Below are positions 54,125 to 62,755 of a stretch of 64,000 bases of DNA, one piece after another; position 1 is the stretch's first letter; each line of letters starts with the position of its first letter. The notes below the pieces were generated by a model that was given only the letters and a program-made list of their open reading frames with translations, was not told the DNA's origin and made no database searches. The position numbers and the translations under genes were made by a program. This DNA comes from Sphingobacteriaceae bacterium (GTDB lineage Bacteria; Bacteroidota; Bacteroidia; Sphingobacteriales; Sphingobacteriaceae), in the NCBI GenBank assembly GCA_014380615.1, contig JACMJM010000012.1:22974-86973 (forward strand), read 5' to 3'.

Positions 54125-56710
54125 ATGCGAAATCGTTTATTAGCCGGAGTACTCCTGATGGGTACGCTTGCCTGTGCTGAAGCCAATGCTCAGAAAAAAG
54201 ATACAGTTGTTGTTCAAAAGACAAAAATCGTAGAGAAGCCTGCCACGCCTCCCGAAACGGCAAAAGAGAAGAAGGCAACACTGGCTGAGAAAATCAAATC
54301 AAGTAAAAAAATCGAAGGGCTCCTTACAATCTATCAGGATACTATTACCGGTTCAGTACAACTATATATAAAGAAAAGTCAGTTGGGCAAAGAGTTCGTT
54401 TATCAGAGCTTTTCCCTAAACGGCCCTACCCGTCTGTATCTAAATCAGAGCATGCACCGGTCTACAAGCGTAATTAAAATTGTAAAGGCATTTGATAAAC
54501 TCGAATTTCAGGAAGTAAATACCAGTTTTTATTACGATAAAAATAATGCTGTTAGCAAAACAGCCGGGGTAGATGTTCCGGAAACTGTGGTGTTGTCTGA
54601 AAAGTTTAGCGTGGAAGATGCCGGAGGGTATCTGGTAAATGCTGATGCTCTTTTTATCAGTGATAAACTTGATCCGGTGAAACCGCTCACTCCGGTAGGC
54701 GCTCCCCCTACAGCTTTTTTCAACTTAGGATCTTTAAATACAGCAAAATCAAAATATTATAAAGTAAAGTCCTTTCCCGACAATACAGATATTCAGGTTG
54801 ATCTGGCTTACGATAATCCTGCTCCTTACAATGGTGGCGGTAATGATATAACGGATGCACGATATGTAAGAGTTCGTATGCAGCACAGCTTTATTGAAGT
54901 GCCCGAAAATAATTTCAAACCCCGGTTGGATGATCCGAGAATAGGATATTTTACCCAACAGGTAAATAATCTCACCAGCGTTGATCCTGTGAACTATCGT
55001 GATATTATCCACCGTTGGAACCTGGTTAAAAAAGATCCCGCCGCAGCATTAAGCGAACCAGTTGAACCAATTTTATGGTGGATAGAAAATACCACACCGC
55101 TCGAGTATCGTCAAACAATAAAGGAAGCAGGCGAGAAATGGAATGAGGCTTTTGAAAAGGCAGGTTTTAAAAATGCGGTGGTTATGAAGGTCATGCCTGA
55201 TACCGTCGACTGGGATCCGAGTGATATCAGATATAATGTTATTCGCTGGGTTTCCTCAGCAAATCCGCAATACGGTGCAATCGGCCCAAGCTTTGTGAAT
55301 CCCAGAACCGGCCAGATACTTGGTTCGGATATTACCGTAGAATGGTTTTCAGGCAGCTCGACACCTCTCATGGATGAATTGTACAGCGGGCCTTCATCTC
55401 AGGTACTAACTTTCCCCGGCATGAAGCATAACGATGCCGCATGTTCACTGGCGCAAGAGTTAAAAGCTCAGTATTCTGCCGGACTCACTACACTTGAAGC
55501 AACGGGGGCCGGGGAGAAGGACATTAAGAAAATGCACAAGCAATTTCTATACTACCTCTTATTGCATGAAATGGGCCATACATTGGGCCTTAATCATAAT
55601 ATGAAAGCTAGTCAGATGTTAAAGCCCTCCGAACTAAACAATACCGTTATTACTCATACAAAGGGTTTAATTGGAAGCGTAATGGATTATCCTGCAATTA
55701 ATGTCAGTCTGAATAGGAGCAAACAAGGCGATTATTATACAACCAAGCCGGGCCCTTATGATATTTGGGCCATAGAATATGGTTATACTTCGGTACCGGT
55801 TTCCGAGGAAGACATTTTCCGCAAAAAGATCCTAAACAGAAGTACAGAACCCGATCTTGCTTTCGGAAACGATGCTGATGATATGCGCTCTCCGGGTAAG
55901 GCGATAGATCCGCGGGTAAACATTAACGACATGAGCAGCGATGCTATCGGCTATGCAGTAGAAAGATTCGCTCTGGTAAACGCTATTATGCCTAAACTGA
56001 AGGAGAAATATAGTAAAGAAGGGAAAGGATACACAGAGTTAAAAGCCAGATATAATAGTTTAATGGGGCAGCGCCTGGGAATGATTCATGTCGTAAGCCG
56101 CTATGTTGGCGGCGTGTATGTCGACAGGAGTTTTGTCGGGCAAAATACAATTAGTAAACCTTATATGCCCGTGTCTCTGGTTACCCAAAAGCGGGCGATG
56201 GGAGTATTAGCTAAAAATATTTTCGCCCCTGATGCTTTTAAGAACGATGCTTATCTTTTGCCCTATTTGCAAAGCCAGCGCCGGGGATTTAACTTCTCCT
56301 CCGGTACAGAGGATCCGAAGCTTACAAGTACTTATAATATATTAGCTACCGCTGCGCTTGATCATATTTTACATCCTACCACAACTCAGCGAATTACCAA
56401 TAGCAGAATGTATGGCAATCAGTATAGCCTGGCAGATGTGATGAACGATCTTACTAAAGGGATATTTGACGCTGATCTGAAAGCCAATGTAAATACTTAT
56501 CGTCAATATCTGCAAACTGCCTATGTTAAGCAATTGACGCAGCTTGCCGATGTTAAATCTCAGGCGGATGATGTAACGAAAGCTGCGGCACGTTATACGT
56601 TGAAAAAAGTTAAAGCGAAAGTGGGTGCCGCGGTTTCTTCTAACGAGGAAACCAAAGCACATAGAAGCAACCTCATTTATTTGGTTGATGAGGCATTAAC
56701 CGTAAAATAG
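54125..56710 (+). CDS. Large zinc-dependent metalloprotease (DUF5117/DUF5118 type)
   Basis: 861 residues with a signal peptide (LLAGVLLMGTLACAEANAQ). An N-terminal DUF5118-like region (about 45-110) is followed by a DUF5117-like region, then the protease domain with the extended zinc motif LLHEMGHTLGLNHNMKAS and a Met-turn-like GSVMDYPA. This layout is widespread in Bacteroidota, where the proteins are periplasmic or outer-membrane metalloproteases of unknown substrate. Length is typical. Confidence 0.9.
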   Translation: MRNRLLAGVLLMGTLACAEANAQKKDTVVVQKTKIVEKPATPPETAKEKKATLAEKIKSSKKIEGLLTIYQDTITGSVQLYIKKSQLGKEFVYQSFSLNGPTRLYLNQSMHRSTSVIKIVKAFDKLEFQEVNTSFYYDKNNAVSKTAGVDVPETVVLSEKFSVEDAGGYLVNADALFISDKLDPVKPLTPVGAPPTAFFNLGSLNTAKSKYYKVKSFPDNTDIQVDLAYDNPAPYNGGGNDITDARYVRVRMQHSFIEVPENNFKPRLDDPRIGYFTQQVNNLTSVDPVNYRDIIHRWNLVKKDPAAALSEPVEPILWWIENTTPLEYRQTIKEAGEKWNEAFEKAGFKNAVVMKVMPDTVDWDPSDIRYNVIRWVSSANPQYGAIGPSFVNPRTGQILGSDITVEWFSGSSTPLMDELYSGPSSQVLTFPGMKHNDAACSLAQELKAQYSAGLTTLEATGAGEKDIKKMHKQFLYYLLLHEMGHTLGLNHNMKASQMLKPSELNNTVITHTKGLIGSVMDYPAINVSLNRSKQGDYYTTKPGPYDIWAIEYGYTSVPVSEEDIFRKKILNRSTEPDLAFGNDADDMRSPGKAIDPRVNINDMSSDAIGYAVERFALVNAIMPKLKEKYSKEGKGYTELKARYNSLMGQRLGMIHVVSRYVGGVYVDRSFVGQNTISKPYMPVSLVTQKRAMGVLAKNIFAPDAFKNDAYLLPYLQSQRRGFNFSSGTEDPKLTSTYNILATAALDHILHPTTTQRITNSRMYGNQYSLADVMNDLTKGIFDADLKANVNTYRQYLQTAYVKQLTQLADVKSQADDVTKAAARYTLKKVKAKVGAAVSSNEETKAHRSNLIYLVDEALTVK

Positions 56711-56727
56711 AATTTTAAGATTAATAA

Positions 56728-56737
56728 GGGGGGGGGG
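56728..56737 (+). repeat. Run of ten G between protease gene and rpsU
   Basis: Ten consecutive G, prone to slippage; it lies about 50 bases upstream of the rpsU -33 element, outside the core promoter. Confidence 0.85.
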
Positions 56738-56786
56738 TGGTGTGTACTACCCTTTATCGCCCTTTTAATCTTTTTCTTAATTCTTG

Positions 56787-56816
56787 TTTGAATTCTGATT
56801 TTTTGCCGTAAATTTG
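56787..56816 (+). promoter_or_regulatory. Promoter of rpsU
   Basis: TTTG at 56787-56790, an 18-base spacer and TAAATTTG at 56809-56816: a full match to the Bacteroidota consensus. Confidence 0.8.
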
Positions 56817-56831
56817 CAGTCCTTAAACGAG

Positions 56832-56838
56832 AGGAGGT
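56832..56838 (+). promoter_or_regulatory. Strong Shine-Dalgarno sequence of rpsU
   Basis: AGGAGGT, fully complementary to the 16S 3' end, ten bases before the ATG. Most genes in the window have nothing similar. In Bacteroidota the anti-SD is known to be sequestered in the ribosome with the help of bS21, the product of this gene, so an SD here fits autoregulation. Confidence 0.85.
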
Positions 56839-56848
56839 ATCACAGATT

Positions 56849-57043
56849 ATGATCATAATAAACGTAAAAGACGGTGAATCATTAGATAAAGCACTTAAAC
56901 GCTTTAAAAAGAAATTCGAGAAAACAGGAGTTTTAAGAGAACTTCGTAGTCGTCAGGCATTTGAAAAAAAATCTATTACCCGTCGTACACAGGTTAAAAA
57001 AGCGATTTATAAGCAAGGCTTGAACCAGGAAGCTGGTATCTAG
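56849..57043 (+). CDS. rpsU: Small ribosomal subunit protein bS21
   Basis: 64 residues, basic: MIIINVKDGESLDKALKRFKKKFEKTGVLRELRSRQAFEKKSITRR, the standard S21 sequence of Bacteroidota. It binds the 30S platform near the 16S 3' end. The leader has a consensus promoter and a strong SD, suggesting it is translated best when ribosomes lack bS21. A large hairpin follows before the recombinase gene. Confidence 0.96.
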   Translation: MIIINVKDGESLDKALKRFKKKFEKTGVLRELRSRQAFEKKSITRRTQVKKAIYKQGLNQEAGI

Positions 57044-57071
57044 TTTTTCTCAATATATTTTTTAAAAATCA

Positions 57072-57115
57072 AAAACCTATTTGTATATTGCTTAGGCCGT
57101 ATATAAATAGGTTTT
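57072..57115 (+). promoter_or_regulatory. Hairpin abutting the start codon of the tyrosine recombinase
   Basis: Arms 57072-57087 and 57100-57115 are complementary at 15 of 16 positions around a 12-base loop, ending in TTTT one base before the recombinase ATG at 57117. It could end or attenuate rpsU transcription, or hide the recombinase start. Confidence 0.65.
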
Positions 57116-57116
57116 G

Positions 57117-57998
57117 ATGTTTATAGAGCGTTTTACTAACTACCTTCAATACGAAAAACGTTTTTCTGCGCATACTATAAGCGCTTATATTCAAGACTTA
57201 CATCAATTCGAAAATTTTATACTAAAAAGCGAAGCCGATTTCATATCTGCGACTCACTATGACGTACGCTCATGGATAGTTGACATGATTGATCACAAAG
57301 CCGAACCGCGCTCTGTTCAACGTAAGCTCTCATCGCTTCGTACGTTCTATAAATTCCTTCAGCGTGAAATGCTGATAGAGGTTAATCCAACTCTTCAGGT
57401 TAAGGCACCAAAAGTTTCAAAACGATTGCCGGTTTTTGTAGAAGATAGCAGCCTGAATAATCTTTTAGATCAGGAGGATGTATTTGCTGATAATTTTGAA
57501 GGATTGCGAGACCGTGTAGTTATCGAACTGCTATTTGGAACCGGAATACGTTTAGCCGAACTGATTACTCTTAGCGATGCGGATGTAAATTCTTATGAGC
57601 AAACCATAAGAGTTTTTGGTAAGAGAAGTAAGGAGCGGATCATCCCGGTTAATGTTTCTTTGATGAAATTGCTTAAGGAATATCTAAAAGAAAAATCAAC
57701 TCAAAATTTACCGAACTTTTCACAGTCATTGCTCGTAACAAATGATGGTAAGCCTGCTTATCCTAAACTTATTTACCGCATAGTGAATAAATACCTGGGT
57801 CAAATTACTACTCATCAAAAAAAGAGCCCGCATGTATTGCGGCATTCATTTGCTACAAGTTTACTCAATAAAGGCGCGGATTTGAACGCCATAAAAGAAC
57901 TTCTGGGCCATTCAAGCCTGGCAGCTACACAAGTGTATACACACAATTCTGTAGAGCGATTAAAAACAATTTATAAACAAGCCCATCCAAAGGCTTAA
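57117..57998 (+). CDS. Tyrosine recombinase, XerC/XerD type
   Basis: 293 residues. SAM-like N-terminal core-binding domain (YLQYEKRFSAHTISAYIQDLHQFENFI), then the catalytic domain with Arg in LLFGTGIRLAELITL, Lys in FGKRSKERIIPV, H-x-x-R in PHVLRHSFATSLLNKGADLNAIKELLGHSSLAATQVYTH, with the final Tyr nucleophile. All five catalytic positions are present. Its place between rpsU and hpf points to the housekeeping Xer recombinase acting at dif; XerC and XerD cannot be told apart by eye. ATG at 57117 preferred to TTG at 57114. Confidence 0.92.
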   Translation: MFIERFTNYLQYEKRFSAHTISAYIQDLHQFENFILKSEADFISATHYDVRSWIVDMIDHKAEPRSVQRKLSSLRTFYKFLQREMLIEVNPTLQVKAPKVSKRLPVFVEDSSLNNLLDQEDVFADNFEGLRDRVVIELLFGTGIRLAELITLSDADVNSYEQTIRVFGKRSKERIIPVNVSLMKLLKEYLKEKSTQNLPNFSQSLLVTNDGKPAYPKLIYRIVNKYLGQITTHQKKSPHVLRHSFATSLLNKGADLNAIKELLGHSSLAATQVYTHNSVERLKTIYKQAHPKA

Positions 57999-58000
57999 AC

Positions 58001-58007
58001 AAGGAGG
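58001..58007 (+). promoter_or_regulatory. Strong Shine-Dalgarno sequence of hpf
   Basis: AAGGAGG four bases before the ATG at 58012, the second clear SD in the window. The spacing is short but usable. Confidence 0.75.
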
Positions 58008-58011
58008 AAAA

Positions 58012-58356
58012 ATGAAAATCAGTGTTCAATCTATCCATTTCAATGCCGATAGAAAGCTATTGGCCTTTATTCAGAAAAAAGCTGATAAGCTCGATCAGTT
58101 TTATGATCAGATAATTAGCGCGGAAGTTTATTTACGGTTGGAGAAGACGGAGGACGAATTAAATAAAATTCTGGAGATAAAGTTGAATTTACCCGGGAAT
58201 ATGCTTTTTTCCAAACAACAATGTAAATCGTTTGAAGAAGCAGCCGATCTGGCCACCGAATCCCTTCGCCGTCAGATAGATAGATACAAGTCTAAACTCA
58301 ACGCACGTTTAAGTAATTATAAAACAGATTTTGTTCTAAATGTGGCAAATGCCTGA
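58012..58356 (+). CDS. hpf: Ribosome hibernation promoting factor, short type
   Basis: 114 residues of the HPF/RaiA fold: KISVQSIHFNADRKLLAFIQKKADKLDQFYDQIISAEVYLRLEK, then FSKQQCKSFEEAADLATESLRRQIDRYKSKL. It binds in the mRNA/tRNA channel of the 30S subunit in resting cells. It follows the recombinase gene by 13 bases and has its own strong SD, so it may be translated independently of upstream genes. A terminator follows. Confidence 0.93.
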   Translation: MKISVQSIHFNADRKLLAFIQKKADKLDQFYDQIISAEVYLRLEKTEDELNKILEIKLNLPGNMLFSKQQCKSFEEAADLATESLRRQIDRYKSKLNARLSNYKTDFVLNVANA

Positions 58357-58380
58357 TTAAAATATCTTTAACAAAAAATG

Positions 58381-58418
58381 AAAAATCCGGCTTTAAAACA
58401 CTGCCGGATTTTTTTTTA
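58381..58418 (+). terminator. Terminator after hpf
   Basis: Stem AAAAATCCGGC / GCCGGATTTTT with a 10- to 12-base loop and a T run, 24 bases after the hpf stop. Confidence 0.85.
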
Positions 58419-58426
58419 AAAAAATT

Positions 58427-58455
58427 TTGCTGAGCCTTTAATTTGTGTAGATTTG
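58427..58455 (+). promoter_or_regulatory. Promoter of the tRNA/tuf operon
   Basis: TTG at 58427-58429, an 18-base spacer and TAGATTTG at 58448-58455, matching the Bacteroidota consensus, about 90 bases before the first tRNA. Confidence 0.8.
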
Positions 58456-58544
58456 CAGTCCCTTTCAGAGAGGTCTTTTATTTTAAATTAATCACTGAAA
58501 GCATTGTTCTTTAACATACGTTTTTTAAAAGAGTTTTAAATAAC

Positions 58545-58617
<73 letters not shown>

Positions 58618-58620
58618 CTT

Positions 58621-58692
58621 TCAATTTATGATTGAAGATTTTTGATTTACGAATTCCAATCGTAAATCGTAAATCCCGAAATCGAAAATTGA
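58621..58692. repeat. Imperfect palindrome between tRNA-Thr and tRNA-Tyr
   Basis: The left half (TCAATTTATGATTGAAG then GATTTACGAATT) and the right half (AATCGTAAATC then GAAAATTGA) are imperfect complements over about 35 bases each. It fills the whole spacer. Confidence 0.65.
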
Positions 58693-58694
58693 CT

Positions 58695-58775
58695 GGGGGG
58701 ATACCAGAGCGGTCAAATGGGACGGACTGTAAATCCGTTGCTTCGGCTACGAAGGTTCGAATCCTTCTCCCCCCA
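58695..58775 (+). tRNA. tRNA-Tyr (anticodon GUA)
   Basis: Class II tRNA of 81 bases with a long variable arm (TTGCTTCGGCTACGAA region). Acceptor GGGGGGA pairs with TCCCCCC, discriminator A; anticodon loop CTGTAAA gives GUA. Confidence 0.97.
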
Positions 58776-58877
58776 CTGGAATAAATGATTGAAGGAAGGA
58801 ATATCAGAAGGCTTGAAGCATTCACTCTGGAATAAATGATTGAAGGAAGGAATATCAGAAGGCTTGAAGCATTCACT
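58776..58877 (+). repeat. Perfect tandem duplication of 51 bp
   Basis: 58776-58826 and 58827-58877 are identical 51-base units starting CTGGAATAAATGATTG. The following bases (to 58907, TCATTCCTTCAGTTATTCAATCATT) are an imperfect reverse complement of the unit start, so the spacer as a whole can fold. Confidence 0.95.
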
Positions 58878-58916
58878 CATTCATTCCTTCAGTTATTCAA
58901 TCATTATAAATAATAA

Positions 58917-58989
58917 GCGGAAGTAGCTCAGTTGGTAGAGCGATAGCCTTCCAAGCTATAGGTCGCGAGTTCGAACCTCGTCTTCCGCT
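58917..58989 (+). tRNA. tRNA-Gly (anticodon UCC)
   Basis: Acceptor GCGGAAG pairs with CTTCCGC; anticodon loop CTTCCAA gives UCC; D and T arms normal. Confidence 0.97.
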
Positions 58990-59103
58990 CAGGTAGTACA
59001 TTGGTTTATTAGTCAATGGTCTATTAGTTCAGTAGTTGTTAGTAGCCATTATAGGGATACTAATGAACTACTTTTCATTTAACTAATGAACTAAAAATAA
59101 AAA
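58990..59103. repeat. Imperfect palindrome between tRNA-Gly and tRNA-Thr
   Basis: TTAGTCAATGGTCTATTAGTTCAGTAG on the left and ACTAATGAACTACTTTTCATTTAACTAATG on the right form imperfect complements. AT-rich; no gene. Confidence 0.55.
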
Positions 59104-59175
<72 letters not shown>

Positions 59176-59233
59176 CTTGAATGAAATTAATTCATAAAAT
59201 ATAAAATTTAACCTACAATAGAAGTATAACATC

Positions 59234-60421
59234 ATGGCAAAAGAAAAATTTGACCGTAGTAAACCACACCTTAACATAGGTACAATCGGTCACGTTGACC
59301 ACGGTAAGACTACATTAACTGCGGCTATCACTAAAGTATTAGCAGATGCAGGTTATTCAGAGGCTCGTTCATTCGAATCAATTGACTCGGCTCCTGAAGA
59401 AAAAGAAAGAGGTATCACTATTAATACAGCTCACGTAGAATATTCTACAAAAAACCGTCACTATGCTCACGTTGACTGTCCGGGTCACGCGGATTATGTA
59501 AAGAACATGGTTACGGGTGCTGCTCAGATGGACGGTGCTATCATCGTAGTTGCTGCAACTGACGGTCCGATGCCTCAAACTCGTGAGCATATTCTATTAG
59601 CTCGCCAGGTTGGTGTTCCTTCACTTGTTGTATTTATGAACAAAGTGGATATGGTTGACGATCCTGAGCTTTTAGAGCTTGTTGAAATGGAAGTTCGTGA
59701 GCTATTATCTTTCTATGATTTCCCTGGTGATGATATTCCTGTAATTCAGGGTTCAGCTCTTGGTGGATTAAACGGAGATGCTAACTGGGTTCCTAAAATT
59801 CTTGAATTGATGGATGCGGTTGATAACTACATTCCAATTCCTCCACGTCTTACCGAGCTTCCTTTCCTTATGCCTGTTGAGGACGTGTTCTCAATCACTG
59901 GCCGTGGAACTGTTGCTACAGGACGTATCGAGCGTGGGATAATCAATTCAGGTGAGCCGGTAGAAATACTAGGTATGGGTGCTGAAAACTTAAAATCAAC
60001 TGTTACAGGAGTAGAGATGTTCCGTAAAATCCTTGACAGAGGTGAAGCAGGTGATAACGTAGGTTTGCTATTACGTGGTATTGAGAAAACTGATATCCGT
60101 CGTGGTATGGTTATCTGTAAGCCAGGTTCAGTAACTCCTCACACAGATTTCAAAGCTGAGGTTTACGTATTGTCAAAAGCTGAAGGTGGACGTCACACTC
60201 CATTCTTTAACAAATACCGTCCACAGTTCTACTTCCGTACAACAGACGTAACTGGCGAGATCACTCTTGCTGAAGGAGTAGAAATGGTTATGCCAGGTGA
60301 CAACGTTACCATCACTGTAAAACTTATCAACGCTATCGCGATGGAAAAAGGTTTACGTTTCGCTATCCGCGAAGGTGGTAGAACAGTTGGTGCTGGTCAG
60401 GTAACTGAAATTTTAGCATAA
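59234..60421 (+). CDS. tuf: Elongation factor Tu
   Basis: GTPase that brings aminoacyl-tRNA to the ribosome. 395 residues: G1 [10 protein letters not shown]2 with the conserved Thr in [14 protein letters not shown]3 DCPGHADY, G4 NKVDMVDD, G5 GSALGG, then domains 2 and 3 ([38 protein letters not shown]). Full length, strongly biased codon use as expected of a very highly expressed gene. The tRNA-tuf-tRNA-Trp-secE-nusG order is the classic tufB operon. Confidence 0.99.
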   Translation: MAKEKFDRSKPHLNIGTIGHVDHGKTTLTAAITKVLADAGYSEARSFESIDSAPEEKERGITINTAHVEYSTKNRHYAHVDCPGHADYVKNMVTGAAQMDGAIIVVAATDGPMPQTREHILLARQVGVPSLVVFMNKVDMVDDPELLELVEMEVRELLSFYDFPGDDIPVIQGSALGGLNGDANWVPKILELMDAVDNYIPIPPRLTELPFLMPVEDVFSITGRGTVATGRIERGIINSGEPVEILGMGAENLKSTVTGVEMFRKILDRGEAGDNVGLLLRGIEKTDIRRGMVICKPGSVTPHTDFKAEVYVLSKAEGGRHTPFFNKYRPQFYFRTTDVTGEITLAEGVEMVMPGDNVTITVKLINAIAMEKGLRFAIREGGRTVGAGQVTEILA

Positions 60422-60541
60422 AACCCCAACCCCTAAAAGGGGCTTGAATACGGTTTAATAAACGTAAAGTACTGAGGTCGAAATGGCCTCAGTACTTTGT
60501 ACTTAAATACTAACTATAAGTCCCTTTAGGGATTTAGGGTT
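60422..60541. repeat. Nested palindromic element between tuf and tRNA-Trp
   Basis: Outer imperfect arms at about 60422-60445 (ACCCCTAAAAGGGGCTT core) and 60519-60541 (AAGTCCCTTTAGGGATTTAG core) enclose the perfect hairpin at 60466-60498. No gene. The arms look like a dispersed intergenic repeat type of Bacteroidota; copies elsewhere cannot be checked here. Confidence 0.7.
60466..60498 (+). terminator. Perfect hairpin after tuf
   Basis: Arms AAAGTACTGAGG (60466-60477) and CCTCAGTACTTT (60487-60498) with a 9-base loop. No long T run follows, so it may be a partial terminator or a processing/stability element rather than a full stop. Confidence 0.55.
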
Positions 60542-60544
60542 ACA

Positions 60545-60617
60545 CACGGGAATAGTTCAATGGTAGAATAGAGGTCTCCAAAACCTTTGATCAGGGTTCG
60601 AATCCTTGTTCCCGTGC
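60545..60617 (+). tRNA. tRNA-Trp (anticodon CCA)
   Basis: Acceptor CACGGGA pairs with TCCCGTG; anticodon loop with CTCCAAA gives CCA; D arm AGTTCAATGGTAGAAT and T arm GGGTTCGAATCC present. It lies between tuf and secE as in many bacteria. Confidence 0.95.
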
Positions 60618-60629
60618 TAAAGCTTAATA

Positions 60630-60830
60630 ATGGCTAAAGTAGTAGAATTTTTAAAAGAATCGTACGACGAGATGACCACTAAGGTCTCTTGGCCAACATG
60701 GTCCGAATTGCAGAACTCTGCGGTAATCGTACTTATAGCATCATTAATTATTGCAATAATGATCTTTGCGATGGATAATGGAATACGTACTATAATAGAA
60801 TCATATTATCATTCAGTGACTAATGCTTAA
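60630..60830 (+). CDS. secE: Preprotein translocase subunit SecE
   Basis: 66 residues, the short single-span form. The conserved cytoplasmic helix reads [26 protein letters not shown], followed by one membrane segment ([19 protein letters not shown]). It clamps SecY in the Sec channel. Twelve bases after tRNA-Trp and close to nusG, the usual order. Confidence 0.95.
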   Translation: MAKVVEFLKESYDEMTTKVSWPTWSELQNSAVIVLIASLIIAIMIFAMDNGIRTIIESYYHSVTNA

Positions 60831-60834
60831 TACA

Positions 60835-61377
60835 ATGAGTGACCAACTGAAGTGGTATGTAGTAAGAGCCGTTAGCGGCAAAGAAAAAAAGGTAAAACAA
60901 TATATAGAGGCCGAGATTAACCGTCTGGGAATTTCTCATTTATTGCCACAGGTTTTAATTCCTATGGAGAAATATTACCAGATGCGCGAAGGAAAGAAGA
61001 TCGCTAAAGAGCGGAACTTTTATCCAGGCTACGTATTGGTAGAAGCAAACCTTGACGGTGAGCTTGAACATGTTATCAAAAATATAAACAGTGTAATCGG
61101 ATTTCTTGGAGACAAGGCCGGTAATGCAGTTCCATTACGCCCGGCAGAGGTAAATCGAATACTGGGAAAAGTAGACGAGATGGCTCAGCAGGGAGAAGTC
61201 ATGAATGTGCCATATTACGTAGGCGAAAACGTCAAAGTAATGGATGGTCCGTTTAATGGATTCACTGGTGTAATTGAAGAGGTAAACGAAGAGAAGAAAA
61301 AACTAAAAGTTATGGTTAAGATCTTCGGTCGCCGTACTCCGTTGGAGTTGAATTACATGCAGGTAGAGAAAGAATAA
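60835..61377 (+). CDS. nusG: Transcription termination/antitermination factor NusG
   Basis: 180 residues. NGN domain ([42 protein letters not shown]) and C-terminal KOW domain ([48 protein letters not shown]). It couples RNA polymerase to ribosomes and Rho. The ATG at 60835, four bases after the secE stop, matches the family start; an ATG-less extension to 60823 would overlap secE. Confidence 0.97.
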   Translation: MSDQLKWYVVRAVSGKEKKVKQYIEAEINRLGISHLLPQVLIPMEKYYQMREGKKIAKERNFYPGYVLVEANLDGELEHVIKNINSVIGFLGDKAGNAVPLRPAEVNRILGKVDEMAQQGEVMNVPYYVGENVKVMDGPFNGFTGVIEEVNEEKKKLKVMVKIFGRRTPLELNYMQVEKE

Positions 61378-61595
61378 AAAGTATAAAGTAGCAAGTATAA
61401 AGTATCGTGATTTGGCTTAATAGCCTGATTGGTTGTTTATACTGCTCATTAATAGATATAAAGGTAGAAAGTGTAAAGTTGAGGGAATTTAGGCTAGTGG
61501 TCTTGATACTTGATACTAAATACCTGATACTTCCAAGACCTTAAATGTTACTTAGCTTCCAACTTACTAACATTGAGTACAAATAATCAATAAAA
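61378..61595. repeat. Spacer between nusG and rplK with low-complexity inverted words
   Basis: 218 bases without a gene. Left words AAGTATAAAGTAGCAAGTATAAAG (from about 61380) and right words TTGATACTTGATACTAAATAC (from about 61503) are short, repeated and roughly complementary, so a long weak hairpin can form. No clear L11/L1 operator or promoter was recognised. Confidence 0.5.
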
Positions 61596-62036
61596 ATGGC
61601 AAAACAAGTTAGTGCGCTTATTAAATTACAGATTAAGGGAGGGGCAGCAAATCCTTCTCCACCGGTAGGGCCTGCGTTAGGTGCTAAAGGTGTAAACATC
61701 ATGGAGTTTTGTAAGCAGTTCAATGCACGTACCCAAGACAAGCCAGGCAAAGTATTGCCAGTTGTAATTACAGTTTACGCTGACAAGTCTTTCGATTTTA
61801 TCATTAAAACTCCTCCAGTTGCTATCCAGTTAATGGAAGTTACAGGTTTAAAGAGTGGATCAGCAGAGCCTAACCGTAAAAAGGTTGCTCAGGTTTCCTG
61901 GGAACAGGTTGAGACCATTGCTAAAGATAAAATGACCGACTTAAACGCATTTACTGTAGAGTCTGCCATGAAAATGGTTGCGGGTACAGCGCGCAGTATG
62001 GGAATTACCGTTAGTGGTAACGCTCCCTGGAATTAA
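61596..62036 (+). CDS. rplK: Large ribosomal subunit protein uL11
   Basis: 146 residues: [43 protein letters not shown], then the rRNA-binding C-terminal domain ([30 protein letters not shown]). Part of the GTPase-associated centre. 18 bases before rplA. Confidence 0.98.
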   Translation: MAKQVSALIKLQIKGGAANPSPPVGPALGAKGVNIMEFCKQFNARTQDKPGKVLPVVITVYADKSFDFIIKTPPVAIQLMEVTGLKSGSAEPNRKKVAQVSWEQVETIAKDKMTDLNAFTVESAMKMVAGTARSMGITVSGNAPWN

Positions 62037-62054
62037 TTAATTCAAATTAAGAAA

Positions 62055-62753
62055 GTGGCTAGATTAACAAAAAATCAGAAAAAGGCACTATCCAAAATTG
62101 AGGTTGGTAAAGCTTATACTTTGCAAGACGCATCTGCTCTTGTAAAAGATATTACCACTACAAAATTTGATGCTTCTGTAGATATCGACGTTCGTTTGGG
62201 CGTAGATCCGCGTAAAGCAAATCAAATGGTACGTGGTATCGCAACACTCCCTCATGGAACAGGTAAGACTGTCCGCGTTTTAGCATTAGTAACTCCTGAT
62301 AAGGAAGAAGAGGCTAAAGCTGCCGGAGCAGATTACGTTGGTCTGGATGAGTATATCGCCAAAATCGAAGGTGGATGGACAGATGTTGATATCATTATCA
62401 CCATGCCTAGCGTTATGGCTAAAGTAGGTAGACTTGGACGTATTTTAGGTCCTCGTAACCTTATGCCTAACCCTAAATCTGGTACTGTAACTACCGAAGT
62501 CGGTAAAGCGGTAACAGATGTAAAAGGTGGTAAGATCGACTTCAAGGTTGATAAAACCGGTATCATTCATACTTCAATAGGAAAAGTATCTTTCCCGGCT
62601 GACAAGATTTATGAGAACGCAGTTGAAATTCTTCAGGTGCTTTCAAAATTAAAGCCTTCGTCGTCAAAAGGAACATATTTCAAGAGTATTCACATCTCTT
62701 CTACTATGTCTCCGGGAATCGAAGTTGAAACTAAATCAGTAGTGGGGATCTAA
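62055..62753 (+). CDS. rplA: Large ribosomal subunit protein uL1
   Basis: 232 residues starting at [22 protein letters not shown]. Typical L1 features follow: [48 protein letters not shown] and the closing [15 protein letters not shown]1 stalk protein and, in many bacteria, translational repressor of its own operon. Two bases before rplJ. Confidence 0.98.
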   Translation: MARLTKNQKKALSKIEVGKAYTLQDASALVKDITTTKFDASVDIDVRLGVDPRKANQMVRGIATLPHGTGKTVRVLALVTPDKEEEAKAAGADYVGLDEYIAKIEGGWTDVDIIITMPSVMAKVGRLGRILGPRNLMPNPKSGTVTTEVGKAVTDVKGGKIDFKVDKTGIIHTSIGKVSFPADKIYENAVEILQVLSKLKPSSSKGTYFKSIHISSTMSPGIEVETKSVVGI

Positions 62754-62755
62754 TC

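Noticed and set aside
58776..58877. CRISPR-like repeat
   Set aside because: Two adjacent 51-bp units without spacers; a simple tandem duplication.
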